From Glandiceps talaboti (taxonomy: Eukaryota > Hemichordata > Enteropneusta > Spengelidae): 64,000 nt of DNA. The notes beneath the pieces were generated by a model, which saw nothing but the letters and a program-made list of their open reading frames with translations, had not been told where the DNA came from and searched no databases. The stretch lies in contig NC_135556.1 in NCBI RefSeq assembly GCF_964340395.1, forward strand, positions 12,087,410 to 12,151,409, given 5' to 3'. Shown piece after piece: positions 24,549-41,803 of this stretch. How positions within the stretch are numbered: position 1 is the first letter of the stretch; each line of letters starts with the position of its first letter. A program made the translations under genes and the position numbers.

Positions 24549-24865
24549 CGGAAAAAGGGTGTTAGATTATTGCTGTTACTTTGTTCACGAAATATCGTGA
24601 CATCACGAAATGTCTATCGTTAGTTTTTAAGAAAATAAAATTAGGGGTCACCGTGCAATGCCGGTGTCAAAAAAATCCAAAATGGCCGCAAAAACTTTGA
24701 TTATTTAAGATTATTTTCTGTTATGTCAAGTTATGTTATTTAAGATGACAGATACCACTATATTTCTTTGATAGTCTTGTTCATAACGTTTACTATTTCC
24801 ATTGTTTGATCAGCCTAGGTGTTAGTTGTGTTATTGTTTTTTGTTTTTGTTTACTGGTTCCGGAC

Positions 24866-25307
24866 CATTGTGTTCTACTTTTTTTTTCTTTTTTTGTGCT
24901 GGGAATTCCTCCCAGCGATTTTCTGTTATGTTTCTGTTAACACACACTAATGCTACAGAGATCAGGGCTATGTAGCACGCTCTATATCACGTTGCTGTCA
25001 AGGCTTTCCCAGTCAGTCCACAGAAGTCACCCAGGCCCGGCAAACATAGCACCTGCGGGCTCCGTGTGAGTAATCGTTCCCGAATTTTCGAGTCATTACT
25101 CCAGGAGTCCCCCCAAATTCGCACTCGTCTTGTGAGTGAGACACGGCTGAGCCTACCCATTGAGTCTGTAGAACACTCACCCTGGGTTTGGGTCGGGCAC
25201 AGAAAAATCCCCTGTTTCCAGTGGGATTCGAACAGGTGACCTCCCGACTGCTAATCCTGTGCGCTAACCACTACGCTACAGGGAGCCGGTTCATTGTGTT
25301 CTACTTT
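24866..25307 (-). mobile_element. tRNA-derived SINE with 16-bp target-site duplications
   Basis: A perfect 16-bp direct repeat, cattgtgttctacttt, flanks the element at 24866-24881 and 25292-25307. On the minus strand the body (25291 to 24882, about 410 bp) starts with a tRNA-like head carrying A and B boxes. It has an unrelated middle and a GC-rich hairpin near the 3' end (ctgggaattcctcccag as seen on the plus strand, about 24899-24915), and ends in an interrupted A tract, seen as a T-rich run on the plus strand. This is the structure of a LINE-mobilised retroposon. I did not recognise the SINE family. Confidence 0.88.
25224..25278 (-). promoter_or_regulatory. RNA polymerase III A and B boxes of the SINE
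   Basis: On the minus strand the A box TAGCGTAGTGG (25278-25268) fits TRGYNNARNGG, and the B box GTTCGAATCC (25233-25224) fits the tRNA T-loop. Their spacing equals that of a tRNA (positions 8 and 53). The D stem can pair (GCGT/GCGC), but the anticodon and T stems pair poorly, so this is a SINE head rather than a functional tRNA. Confidence 0.75.
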
Positions 25308-25399
25308 GTTAAACCTGGTTTATTTATATATGATATCGTTTGCTTTTATTTCATTTAGGAGAGTTGTTCTGTCACCCCCCCCCCCCTTGTTTCGCTAGT

Positions 25400-25775
25400 T
25401 TTGGTTGAGTTTGTTTGGGTTAGGTTGGGTTGGGTTGGGTTGTGTTCGGTTAGGTTGGGATGAGTTGAGTTGTGTTGGGTTGGGTTGGGTTAGGTTAGGT
25501 TAGGTTGGGTTGGGTTAGGTTGGGTTGTGTTAGGTCGGGTTGGGTTGGGTTAGGTTGAGTTGGGTTGGGTTGGGTTTTGTGGTTTGGATTGGGTTGGGTT
25601 GGGTTGGCTTTGTGGGTTGTGTTAGGTCGGGTTGGGTTGGGTTTGGCTTTGTGGGTTGGGTTGGGTTGGGTTTTGTGGGTTCGATTGGATTGGATTGGAT
25701 TGGGTCGGGTTAGCTATTGTTCGCGTTTTGGTTTGGTTGGTTTGGGTTGGGTTTGAGTTGAGTTTGGGGTGGGCT
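25400..25775. repeat. Telomere-like (TTGGG/TTAGG)n G-rich tract
   Basis: About 375 bp of pentamers, mainly TTGGG with interspersed TTAGG and TTGAG, all G-rich on the plus strand. A C homopolymer lies just upstream (about 25373-25386). Runs such as gggttgggttgggttg fit the G-quadruplex pattern. Glycine/tryptophan-rich frames across it are artefacts. Confidence 0.9.
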
Positions 25776-27250
25776 GGGTAAATGAAAGTAATATCTTTTA
25801 TGCTTCACGGGTTTTTTTCCCACACAAGTCTGTGAGGGCGCTATGAGCATACTATCATAAATCGAAACTGTGTACGTGACTGACAATTAGAATGGCTTAT
25901 TGTCATTACGCTATCATTTGTTAAGGTGGGTTTTCTCTCGAGAAATTGCAAGCAATATTCATTGAAATTAGAATATGTCGGATACACTTGAATGAGCAGC
26001 AACTGTATGTTCGCTTAGGTGCAGGGTCGTCGTGGATGCTTGATTTCCACCAGATGTGGTATTTTAAGATCCAGCATCCTTCAATCTTCCTTTTTGGAAA
26101 TTTCAATTTTCATAATCAGTCACAACTGTGAATTTTACCGCATCATATGTTAAAGAGTGAAACATTTACAAAAAAAACACACGGTACTGTACAAAGCGGC
26201 CGGTGCATGCTACATATTGGATAGATTTCCCTAAGTACCTCGTAACCATGACAACGTTCCAATACAACAGCGTTCTACGATCACTTATGAATATTCATGA
26301 GCTATGCATTGTTACTGATAGGTTGCCGAAAGCCGCTTTCGCAAGACGGTAATTTTCTGTCAGTTCCCATTTGTGAAGGGTGCTTGCTCGCCGACGCTGG
26401 TAGAGCCAAACGCCATGGACGACATCGCAGCGTCGTATTAGAACACACCAAGACAGAATATTGACACTGAGGTACGTACATTTCGGATTATTATGATGTG
26501 ACGAAAAACACAGTGCATGGGATGTCGATCCGCTCAGACACGTCTTACAAGACGTGTCGTTTCCGCTGTATAAGAAGCTTTATTCTAATTGCGTCAGACT
26601 CTGTGATCGGGGTTTACAGAAAAAAAAATAAACGAGAAATCGTCCAATGCCTTGTGAATAGATACCAGGTAACACATTTAAAATAAAAAAGTAAGACTGA
26701 TTTCGTAAAATAAACATTTCCTTATCGTTTATTCCTGTGTGAAAGACTAACAGGTAAAAATCGTCTTCTAAAGTTGACAATAATAAGAAAACACAACACA
26801 AGAGATGATATACCCTATATTTTTACCACAGCAAAGTGTCCTTCAAAAACAACGGATGGCCGTGTTAATTTCACCTCTTCTTGTACACCAATTCATACAG
26901 CCTATGCTATTGACTTAATTATCTCTCCATTTCTTTCCTATAGAAATCCATTTCGGATTAACGAGCACAATTACAATGACGTAGTCATAATAAGCGTAGG
27001 TTAAGAATTAACAAAAAAAAAGTGTTTTTGAATATTTACAATGGGAGCTTAATATGTAATTGTGAGCATTCATTTCATAAATTAATGATGACACGGATGG
27101 CGTTTGAGGAGGAAAAACACGGTATCGTATTTTTCAAACGGTAAATCTTGATTTTGATACAACCGTATCTAAAATTATCTATTCACGAAAAATAATTAAC
27201 TTTTATTTTGGACTCTCTTCGCTTTCTTACTACCTAATGGACCGTTATAC
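25776..27250. other. Unique sequence with a GC-richer island
   Basis: Mostly AT-rich non-coding sequence. Around 26325-26470 it becomes CpG-containing, with a good-context ATG (cgccatgg, ATG at 26414) opening only eight codons (MDDIAASY) before TAG and then cactgag/gtacgtac, a possible donor at about 26470. A 5' non-coding exon of the downstream TRPC gene is one possibility, but nothing proves transcription. A short hairpin (acacgtctt/aagacgtgt) lies at 26535-26556. Confidence 0.25.

Positions 27251-27255
<5 letters not shown>

Positions 27256-27316
<61 letters not shown>
27256..27316. repeat. (TA)n microsatellite
   Basis: About 60 bp of uninterrupted TA. Confidence 0.95.
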
Positions 27317-27320
<4 letters not shown>

Positions 27321-28560
27321 TACAATTTTAGTGTGATTGTGGTCTCCATTCGTAATTGCTACGCATGTTTGTTTCAATACTTTCTTCCAATAGTATTTTT
27401 TTACCTTTAAAGATCTTAAAAAATATATCCTTCTTTTTGACTAATATAGTGCGAAGCCAATTTATTTCATGAGTCGTGTTTTAGATTATAAACGCAAGGT
27501 TAAAATTATTTCACTGGGTTAAAAAAAAGCGTCGACATAACGTATCAAATCTACCCGTTAGTGCTTATTTGTCAGTGTTTGTGAAGAACCTTCTCCGTTA
27601 ACAGCTACAGAGGGGTACTTACGTAATATGTTTACAATGGATATTATACATTTCATCGTTAATTTCTCTCACTTCTCTTTATGTATTATATATATAAATA
27701 TGTAATGGTTTACACAATTTTAGGTAGACACACGAAAGTGAATAATCGTTATCAAAATATTACATCCTTTTTTTGTTGCTGATAAACTTGAAATGGTGAA
27801 AGTGAAAGAAAACCTACTTTCATTTTGTGCAAATAAATCAAGATTTTTTGAAGCAGGAAATAGATTTGGTCCTTTACTCATTTGCGACATGAGCGTAAAA
27901 CTGAGATAACCTGATTCATATCGACATCAGCATTAGTATTAGGTGTGCATTCTATGACATAGCTCTTGTCTTTTCATAGATTGTGTAACGCCGTCAAGCA
28001 CGTGGATTCGCCATTGAAACAGAAACATGCATGATATGATGATTGCGTCTTATATTGAACAGGAGTGTTGCTTGTAGGGGAATAAGTGACAAACAGAGCA
28101 TCACGACTATCCTAGACACCTTTAACGTATGTGAGTATACTACAAATCGTTCGTTCAATCGTGTCACACCTCAACAGACGTATAGACACTAGACTAAAAT
28201 AAAATAAAATAAACAGCTGACGGGTGGGTGGGTGACGACAGCTGTGTCCGCTCACTGCATCATCGCGTACAATATCAAACTATTCGAAAATTGATAACCT
28301 TAATTATTCTGATGTCGTGCTTCTTGAGAAGTAGCATTAGTGATTTCTAGGGGCGTTTCTATTCTTATTAAGCATTCAGCGCTGCCCAACTGCCGTGAAA
28401 CATAGTGCAATCACTCGATTTACTCTGTAAGCCTCGTCATTTTCACCATGTCTGAAATCTTTATACATCTTTAGAATTCGTTTCATTATAGTTATTGACA
28501 ACCTCGTCCAGTAACTTTTAACTGGTAAAACTGACGAGATAACTTCTGCTAAGTGAGGGA
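27317..28560. other. No gene recognised
   Basis: AT-rich with small homopolymers and a short aaaataaaataaa run at about 28196-28212. Nothing coding was seen. Confidence 0.6.
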
Positions 28561-28571
28561 GAGGAGAACGC

Positions 28572-28893
<322 letters not shown>

Positions 28894-31330
28894 CTTTAAA
28901 TGAATGGACAGAAAGAGAAAAGTAAGCATATGAAATAGAAACTGACAGATAGAACACGTGGGTAGACAAACAAACATACATGTACCTAGTACAGAAAGAT
29001 TGACAACCAGATGGACTGGTTTATTTGAAGATAGACAGACAAGCGCCGATGGGTAAACAACCATATGATAGCATGTACACTGTGGGTAAATAGATATTTA
29101 TGAAACATACTTCTTTTCAAGAAAAAAAACCGACTGAACGAAGAAAAATATTTAGGACAAATAGACTGAAAAAACGCGGAAGGTTTGTGAGAATAATCAC
29201 GTGCTCGCAGAATTGACATAATATGGATAATTAATAGGTGAATGATTGGAGGTAGTAGAGTATTATCACCTTGTGAGAAAACACAACAGAAAGAGTCACT
29301 GAATCGTTCAATCAAAGAACCATAATCCACCCTTCGCATCAGTTAAAGTCGGATCAAAAAACGATCCGGTACTTTTTTTCTACTTCTTTCTCATCGAGGT
29401 TTGTGCAACGAATTGAAAATCCGCACACAAAAGATGACAGGTCACTTATCTATCGATCACTGCCGTCTTCTGGGTGTATATCTGCAGTACTAGGGGTGTG
29501 AACGGAGTATAAGCGATAAGGACGTGTTATCTTGAAATGTTGTGTATAAGGGATGAACAAAACGTGCCAACGTATCAAGTAGTCCGGTGAAATAATTGCT
29601 CTTGGACACGACGTATGCGTAAACCTTTATCAATCATAACTTTATTTCATAATGATATTTATTTATCGTGTGAGAAGAAGAATTTCTTCTTTTTTGGGGG
29701 AGGGGGATAAAAAAGTAAGAAAATCGCCGGTAGAAAGATAGTTAGAAAAATGAAAATATTTTTTTTTCTTTTTTTTTTAAAGGTGAATAACAGGTGTATT
29801 GGATCTAAATTGGGTACACTATAGCAAAGTACACAAATAGATAGACAGTAAAACCGTGACAATTATATCAGTATTTACAAGGATGGGTGGGAAGGGGGAT
29901 TAGGGGTCACATTTTACAAATCGGTTCTTGGGGAGGGCCATATTTTAGAAAATGAAATTAGGTGAGGGTCACATTTTACTTTCATTCATGCAATATATTA
30001 TCTAAATTTGCATCATTTTGATATTTTTGACATCCCACCGCTGCCACCGTTGTACCGTAATATCTGAGCATAGCAATCAAATCACTGCTGACAGCCATAC
30101 AGTGAATCAATTGTTAGTCACGATTTGAGGAGAGCTAGAGATCATTGGGTCTGACAGGAATGAAGGAGGGGACAGTTTAGTAAGATATATTGCGGACAAT
30201 GTGATGGAGTGTGGAGGTTAACCTCAGTCGCGACAATATCGTTAGTGTGCCAATTTAGTCTAGCCTTCAGCTCTGCTAATGAGATCCAAACACAGGAATT
30301 GATTAATGAAGTACCTTCAGACAAATTCACTGTGGTGGTAGTGGTGCCATTAACATTATCAATATGGCGGCAGCGGTTGAATTCAAGTCATTACCATGGC
30401 CATTGATTCTGGGACTTGTGCGCCTTTTCACGTCTGACAACATTTTAATACCCATGGTTTTGAAATATTTGAACATGGAGAAGGATCACATTTCATATAT
30501 TTGAAAGAAAGGATATTGACGAGGGCTACTTTTTAGAAAACGGTTTTTGGAGGAAAGTCACATTTTACGCAACAGAGTGGGCTAGATTGTCCCCCGTCGT
30601 CCTCCCTCCCCCCCCCCCCTACAGTACTGATGGCTCCCTTTAGAGACGGGCATTGGCAATGTTTAATATAGACATTCGTACAGTGTCCAATTAACTGGAA
30701 TTGTCAACACCGATATAAAGGAAAGAGCACACTTGAAATTACAGTTACATAATATTTGTTCACTTCTGACAGAATAATGCCGACACTTTTGCATATTAGA
30801 TACATATCGTTTCACACAATTAACACTTCCTGGTTGGGACACATTTGAGCCAAACTGTCTCCATATTTTGATATTCTGTCCATGTTCATGGAAAGCTGTT
30901 GGATCGTTAACCCCAACTACACTGCGTACAGTCAACATAATTATTCCGTGTGCATTTATCGGCTCAAGTACTACCTACGTTTTAAAATTGTTGTTTAAAC
31001 ATCGATCTCTCATGACTTGGGGAAATTAATCAGTCATTGCGCTTGCGTGGTCGTTTTTAAGCCCAACGGGCCCAATGTACGTGTTCTGTTCTCTTTACGG
31101 GGACACTGACACTTGCAATCAATGGAAATCCGTTTAGCGCTACATAAGTCCGACTTTTGCTGATTAAGATGCGAAGATATGGCTGATGATAAAACAGCCC
31201 TTCAGTAAAATGGCAACTGGAGACGATGTAGGCGATAAAAAGAAAGTGATATCTGAATCTTGTTTCCATTATTTATGTTTTCCATTATATTGATGTTCCA
31301 TTTGTCACCAAAATATTGGATATTTGTTTA
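28894..31330. other. No gene; dispersed-repeat remnants at about 29880-30610
   Basis: Around 29885-29985 and again 30475-30600 the same phrases recur: ggtcacattttac, tcggttcttgg or cggtttttgg, and attttagaaaa. This suggests one repetitive element split by about 490 bp of other sequence, or two copies. A C homopolymer lies at about 30608-30621. No coding sequence was recognised. Confidence 0.4.
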
Positions 31331-31339
31331 TACAATACG

Positions 31340-31663
31340 TACATGCCTCCACATACACATACACACACGCGCACACACACGCACATATACACCCACACAC
31401 AAACGCACTCATACATACATACATACATACATACATACATACATACATACATACATACATACATACATACATACATACATACATACATACAAACAAACAT
31501 ACATACATACATACATACATACATACATACATACATACATGTACATACATAAATACATGCATGCATGCATGCATGCATGCATGCATACATACATACATAC
31601 ATACATACATACATACATACATACATACATACATACATACATACATACATACATACATACATC
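31340..31663. repeat. (ACAT)n compound microsatellite
   Basis: A CA-rich start is followed by about 250 bp of ACAT tetramers, interrupted by a (GCAT)n block at about 31557-31585. Frames of up to 200 codons here are low-complexity artefacts. Confidence 0.95.
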
Positions 31664-36049
<4,386 letters not shown>

Positions 36050-36107
36050 TATTACGCTCTGCCACTGCGGTATAGAGCACTGTCTTAGCAGATTGATACT
36101 CACCGAG

Positions 36108-36222
<115 letters not shown>

Positions 36223-37010
36223 TACTTTAACATTTATCTCAGCTTCTTACTTCATTAAAAAGTTATTAACGCTAAGTGCTGAAGTCACTGAAGCAATAAC
36301 CCTGTATATTGTTAACTGATAATTGCAATTTCATAAATGTATATTGAGTGATCAATACATCAGCACTTTGTGAAAGAAGTCGCATCCGACAAGGAACCAA
36401 AATATGACCCGAATATTTTCTGTCGAAAGGTTTTCTTTTATAACTTCAATCGATAAGCACAGTTTCTTTGAAGTCTGTTCGAGGTATTACAATGCTCATC
36501 CACCTATATGGTTTTATCCTTCTATTGGCAATAGTGAAGATTAAACCAACTCGTCAAAATATCATTATCCACATAATCATTTTATATATCTTCACCACTG
36601 TTCACTGAACGACTGCGCATTAGGTTTAATTACCATGGAAACCATAAGCGATAATACAAACTAATATGTATATTAATATGCAAGGTTATAAACCGCCGAC
36701 ATATTTATAGCGTGGTAAATTACTAGTTATTATTATATTCCATAAAAACACACACACACACGACTTTTGGAAACTTAGAATATACAATCAAAAACAGCTG
36801 TTGGGTTCTCTCCACTTACAAGTCTATATTTTAACATACTATTATATTGAACGTGTTTGCGTTATACTAAAGTTTCGCTGAATGATTTTACGTTTTGTTA
36901 GTTATCATTCATCCGTAATAAAATAACACCTAGAATGGTACATCTCATTTAAAAATATTTCATATTACTACGGGCTCTTTATTCATTATACACCACATTC
37001 ATTTTATTTT

Positions 37011-37099
37011 ATCATTTGTTTCCAAATCTATTTTTAATAATTTAACTAATAGACACGCTATTAGTTATATTATTAAAAATAAATTTGGAAACAAATGAT
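37011..37099. repeat. Near-perfect 42-bp hairpin
   Basis: Arms 37011-37052 and 37058-37099 are complementary with two mismatches around a 5-base loop (acacg). The sequence is AT-rich (atcatttgtttccaaat at the base) and not coding. Origin unknown, possibly a very short foldback element. Confidence 0.85.
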
Positions 37100-37621
37100 A
37101 TGATAGGAGATGTTATATTTTTTTTAATTAATAGTTTAGATTAACGACACATTCTGTATTATTTCTTTCAAATTAATAATTTGGCTAATGGCATATTTTT
37201 TCACGGTTTATGGTTTTCATTAATCACTCACTTTGTTGACCGTCAAAGACTTGTTTAGGAGGCGTGGCAATATATCAAATTCTACTTCTTCATTTTTAAG
37301 AGCATCGTCACATTTCATAATCATGCCATTTTTATCAAGCATTATGAACAAGTTTCTTATTGTCTTTTTCTCCTTTAAAAAAACTACCATAAAGAACAAC
37401 TTCGGTGTGTACCAACAAGGATTATAACGCGTCATTTCCTACAGCCTTCACCGATTGGCTTAGATCATGCCATGTGGTATGGACTAGTGACCCATAGTCA
37501 CCTCAATTTGCATAGAATGTGCACTACTCGTAGTCTATTCCCCTGGCTATGATTTCCCCTATGGCAACAGTCATGTAGCAGAATTGTTTTGACTATGGGA
37601 AGAATATGTGCCTGAGTTATA

Positions 37622-37777
37622 ATACACTTATTGCCTTATTCGGACACTAGTAGACATCATATTACCCCTCGTTCTGTTATTTTGCAACTATTTCCCTCGA
37701 CTTCCGGCCTCCGGAAATAGTTGACCACGTGGTAGTGGACGTCTAGTAGTCCTCTCATAGCCATACAATAAGTGCAT
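37622..37777. mobile_element. Small foldback element (about 156 bp)
   Basis: The ends atacacttattg (37622-37633) and caataagtgcat (37766-37777) are inverted with one mismatch. Further inside, actagtagac faces gtctagtagt. An 11-bp central inverted pair, caactatttcc/ggaaatagttg (37685-37695 and 37713-37723), surrounds tccggcctccgga. The nested palindromes suggest a MITE. There is no coding capacity. Confidence 0.6.
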
Positions 37778-38959
37778 AATATTATACAAAGCGCAATCCG
37801 TTCGAACAAAGAACAAGAAATTTATACTACATGAGCGGAAATACAAGTAGTGACAATGTCCCTTAGGTCGCTCATATTTTCCTTGATTAAATTTGGAGAA
37901 GAAATATTTTGAGAAATATTTGTAATATCTAAGTGCATCGGACTGGTTACTCGACCAACGAACAGCATAAATATATTTTTGTTTTTGGGACTATTTGCAT
38001 CTTGTTTATTTATTAATTTCTACCTTTTTTCTGATTCGATGATTATAAAATGCGATAATTCTCTGAATGTGTTCTTTTTCAAATGTGTATAAACCAGCTC
38101 GATAGTTTCCGACAACTGAAGTGAGAATATATTGGTGAAGTGTCAACAACAGATGTTTTGAAAATGAATTGTCAGAGTGATTCCGCCTCGGACTATATAG
38201 TAGAATAGCAAGCATTGTGTGAAGAACTCCTAATTTACCATGTGAGCTGGGTGTTTGTCGAAGTGTGAACCGCTCTGTGAATCATGCTGATGCTTTTAAT
38301 GTGTGTAACACGGTGGGAGCTTGAGAAAATACATGCTAAATCTGACCAAGTCTGACATAACATACCTAAGTTTGACACCAATGATAAGTGTTTTTGCAAT
38401 ATTTTGGCGAAGAGTAAGATAAAAAAAAAATTAACACAACATATTCCATTATTTACACAACCGTGCTGTGATCTGGAAGACAAAGTTTTGAAAATGGATC
38501 ACGTTTAGCTTAGATGTTATGTAAGTCCTATGATTCAACTACTTGAATTTTGTTACATTCATTTTTTTTGTATCACTTCAGCATAACTCGAGAGACCCAA
38601 TTTTGATTACTTTTGTCCATTTATTACAAAATTATTCCCTTATTCGCAAGAGAGAAATAACCTCTGTAAAAAAACACTTAGATGCAACTTTGGCTAACTA
38701 TGGCATGGAACAAATATATTTTAAAACCAGTACACTTGTGATAAAATTAAAATATAAACTTGCTGGGTGGGGGAAGGAAAGATGACGATTTGTTTTATTG
38801 GGATGGTCTGCAATCGAAGCTAGTTACCTTGAGACAAATTCGATATGCTAATGAAATATTAGCTCAAGCAAATGCAATGTAGTAATGTAAAGTAGTAAGA
38901 TTTTTTCAGGCCAATGAAAAGAAACATTGTTAGTAATTGATACTTTGTCTGTGGTAACA

Positions 38960-39243
38960 TTTTTGTGGCGCCAGACGATAAAATGTAGCAATGTTAGTAA
39001 GATTTTTGTGGCGCAAGACGATAAAATGTAGCAATGTTAGTAAGATTTTTGTTGAACCAGACGATAAAATGTAGCAATGTTAGTAAGATTTTTGTTGAAC
39101 CAGACGATAAAATGTAGCAATGTTAGTAAGATTTTTGTCGAGCCAGACGATAAAATGTAGCAATATTAGTAAGATTTTTGTCGAGCCAGATGATAAAATG
39201 TAGCAATCATTATCACTTATTTTTTTGTTGAACCAGACGACGG
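38960..39243. repeat. 43-bp tandem repeat, about 6.5 copies
   Basis: Units start with tttttg at 38960, 39003, 39046, 39089, 39132 and 39175. Each contains ccagacgataaaatgtagc and ends gttagtaaga. A partial last copy starts near 39222. Variation (gtggcgc, gttgaac, gtcgagc) falls in one short segment of the unit. A single diverged relative lies at about 23208-23245. Confidence 0.92.
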
Positions 39244-39365
39244 TTTGTTTGAAGGTAACTGGCTTTCATGCTACAGCTAATAAAAACTAAAAAAGGCAAA
39301 AACGACGACAGTATGTATTGAGAAGACGGCGCCAATTGTCATGACAACCACTGCTTACATGGTTC

Positions 39366-39403
39366 AGTCAATCAATCAGTCAGTCAGTCAGTCAGTCAGT
39401 CAG
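39366..39403. repeat. (CAGT)n microsatellite
   Basis: A short run of CAGT tetramers preceded by CAAT variants. Confidence 0.9.
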
Positions 39404-40506
39404 ACAATGAGAAATGGATAGAGAACAGATGGAAAGAGAAAGCGATTTTAGAGAGAAATGGGGAGGAACATAGAATTCGAACATAGCTTTAAGATTGTGA
39501 TTTTTTTCAGGAGACCTTGGGCGCATGTGTATAACATGCGTTTGTGGGTATTGAGAAAGAAGGATGGTGAATAGGTATATCCCTCCAGCTGTACAATATA
39601 ATAACTACATCAGTCTGTACAAAGACAGCTTGTCGTGTCCAACCTCATAAATAAGTCTTATTCAGTAGACAACAAATAAGCTGCAAGAACAGGTACAAAA
39701 TGTAAATTTGCAAATTGAGAAAAGGATAGGAGTTGTTCACCGGTACGTGTACACAAACTACAACGTTTTGACATTTACAGTCAATAGCCATATGAATCCT
39801 GTAACCTTATAAATAATGTACGGATACTACACATCAATCGACGGTATAGATTTTTTTTTTACTTTCCCTTTTATGCGTATGTGTGTCACACCTGATTTTT
39901 AAAACCTTTTACCACTTCTCTTGACAATGTGATATTAACAAAACAAACCTCAATTGCAGTTGACACTCTACAGCAACGCATCAAGATTATTTCTCTAGCT
40001 ACATTATTGATATGCCATAAAAATGGGTCCCTTTTGAATCTAAAAAAAAATCGATATGTCACTGCATCAGATAATATGTTCGAGTTCAAGCCCTGTCCTT
40101 TGTGTTCCCAGAGCATAAATTAGTACCTTTTGAAAGTGGCATGACTTAATATTGAGTGAGTAAACACACAGACTTAACCAAACATGATTGATGTTGATAA
40201 TAATCAACCATATGAATTAATTTGAAATATAATTTATTACCGTTTAATAACTTTAATGGGATAACAGTATTTTTTGATTATTTCATTTCCGGTTTTTTTC
40301 CCTAAGAAATCGGTCAGACCCGCTCAGGCCAATCCAAACACTTCTGTTCGGTTTATCGCCTCCATCTACACAATAATTGCTATTGCTATCACTGTCAGAC
40401 ACAAAACAAGCATATACAATACCTCTACTTGGTTGACAAATTACAATGAACATTAATATCATATTAATACTTTGTATGTTAAAGTGCATTTTTAATTTTT
40501 ATAATC

Positions 40507-40510
40507 TATG

Positions 40511-40604
<94 letters not shown>

Positions 40605-40679
40605 CATCTATCTATCTATCTATCTATGTGATATATATATTTATCCAGCTATCTAACTACCTGCTTACTTACCGACCTA

Positions 40680-40760
<81 letters not shown>
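40507..40760. repeat. (TATC)n and (TA)n microsatellites
   Basis: TATC units run from about 40507 to 40626, and after 55 bp of degenerate tetramers a (TA)n run fills about 40682-40760. Confidence 0.95.
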
Positions 40761-40762
<2 letters not shown>

Positions 40763-41130
40763 TAGTTTGTCCAAACTGATTTAGCAGTCTGAAAGAGTTA
40801 TAGCCTATATGTATGATCTCCTAATTTATTGGATTAAGTCTACTGTGAATTTTGAGCACTGTTCTCGCTAGAGAAACACATCTGTCAATATATTGATGTC
40901 TCCAGCTTGTCATTTTTATTCGATATATAACAAATGAGACGAAACGTTGCAATCTCTGTTTAACTGAGAAACTATGTACAATCGATGATGACAATAGCAT
41001 GCTACTGAACAAAAATTTTGAATTAGTCTCCAAATGTCGCCATGTCATAGTTTAGTCAGACAAAATTGATGCGCCATGCATACACAAACATCTAAGTGTA
41101 CATATCGACCTTGGCAATCTCAATTTTATC

Positions 41131-41177
41131 AGTCGCCTAATGATCGCTGAGGAAGCGTGAAACTCCAAGTAACGACT
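41131..41177 (+). ncRNA. Degenerate hammerhead-ribozyme-like motif
   Basis: Stem I: agtcg (41131-41135) pairs with cgact (41173-41177). The core reads CTAATGA (41137-41143), with A for the essential G. Stem II: cgct/agcg with loop gagga (41145-41157). GAA is at 41159-41161. Stem III: act/agt with loop cca. U is at 41170 and A at the cleavage position. Stems I and II differ in sequence from the copy at 35980 yet still pair, which supports a real RNA fold. The core change predicts no activity. A (TA)n tract follows 28 bp downstream, as at the other copy. Confidence 0.5.
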
Positions 41178-41204
41178 TATAGCATCCATATTCTTAGGAT
41201 TTAT

Positions 41205-41317
<113 letters not shown>

Positions 41318-41803
41318 CATATGCATCGAACTTAGTTTTGAAGTTGTTATATTTTAACCTATAATCTAGTCCAAAGCACGAACCTTTAAACATAATTATG
41401 TACATAAACACTGACCTTATATTCCGCTAATCTAATTTTCATCATTCCACAAATGATTAATTAGAATTACTACTTAGGTTTGAAATATAGTTGTCTGACA
41501 GAACTATAGAAAACGTAGGTCCTGAACAAAAAGAATAATCCTATGTAATCAATATGGCTCCACTGATAAGATAACAGTAATGCGAGAACCAGGGACTGAA
41601 ATCCTGACCTATGTGAGAACTGGTTTAGACAGAGTTCGAATTTTATTCTGTTCTGTCAACAACGTCACGTATAATATCTGTGAGGGGTTATTCTTATACA
41701 CACTGATCTTGCGTTGATGTACTGCAGTCGGCCCACATATACTACGCCCACTTTCGATTAAGACTAAAATGATAGCGGGAGAGCTCACCGGGGCTAATTA
41801 TAT

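Noticed and set aside
25204-25290. Functional tRNA gene on the minus strand
   Set aside because: The A and B boxes and D stem fit, but the anticodon and T stems do not pair, and the sequence is the head of a larger element with target-site duplications.
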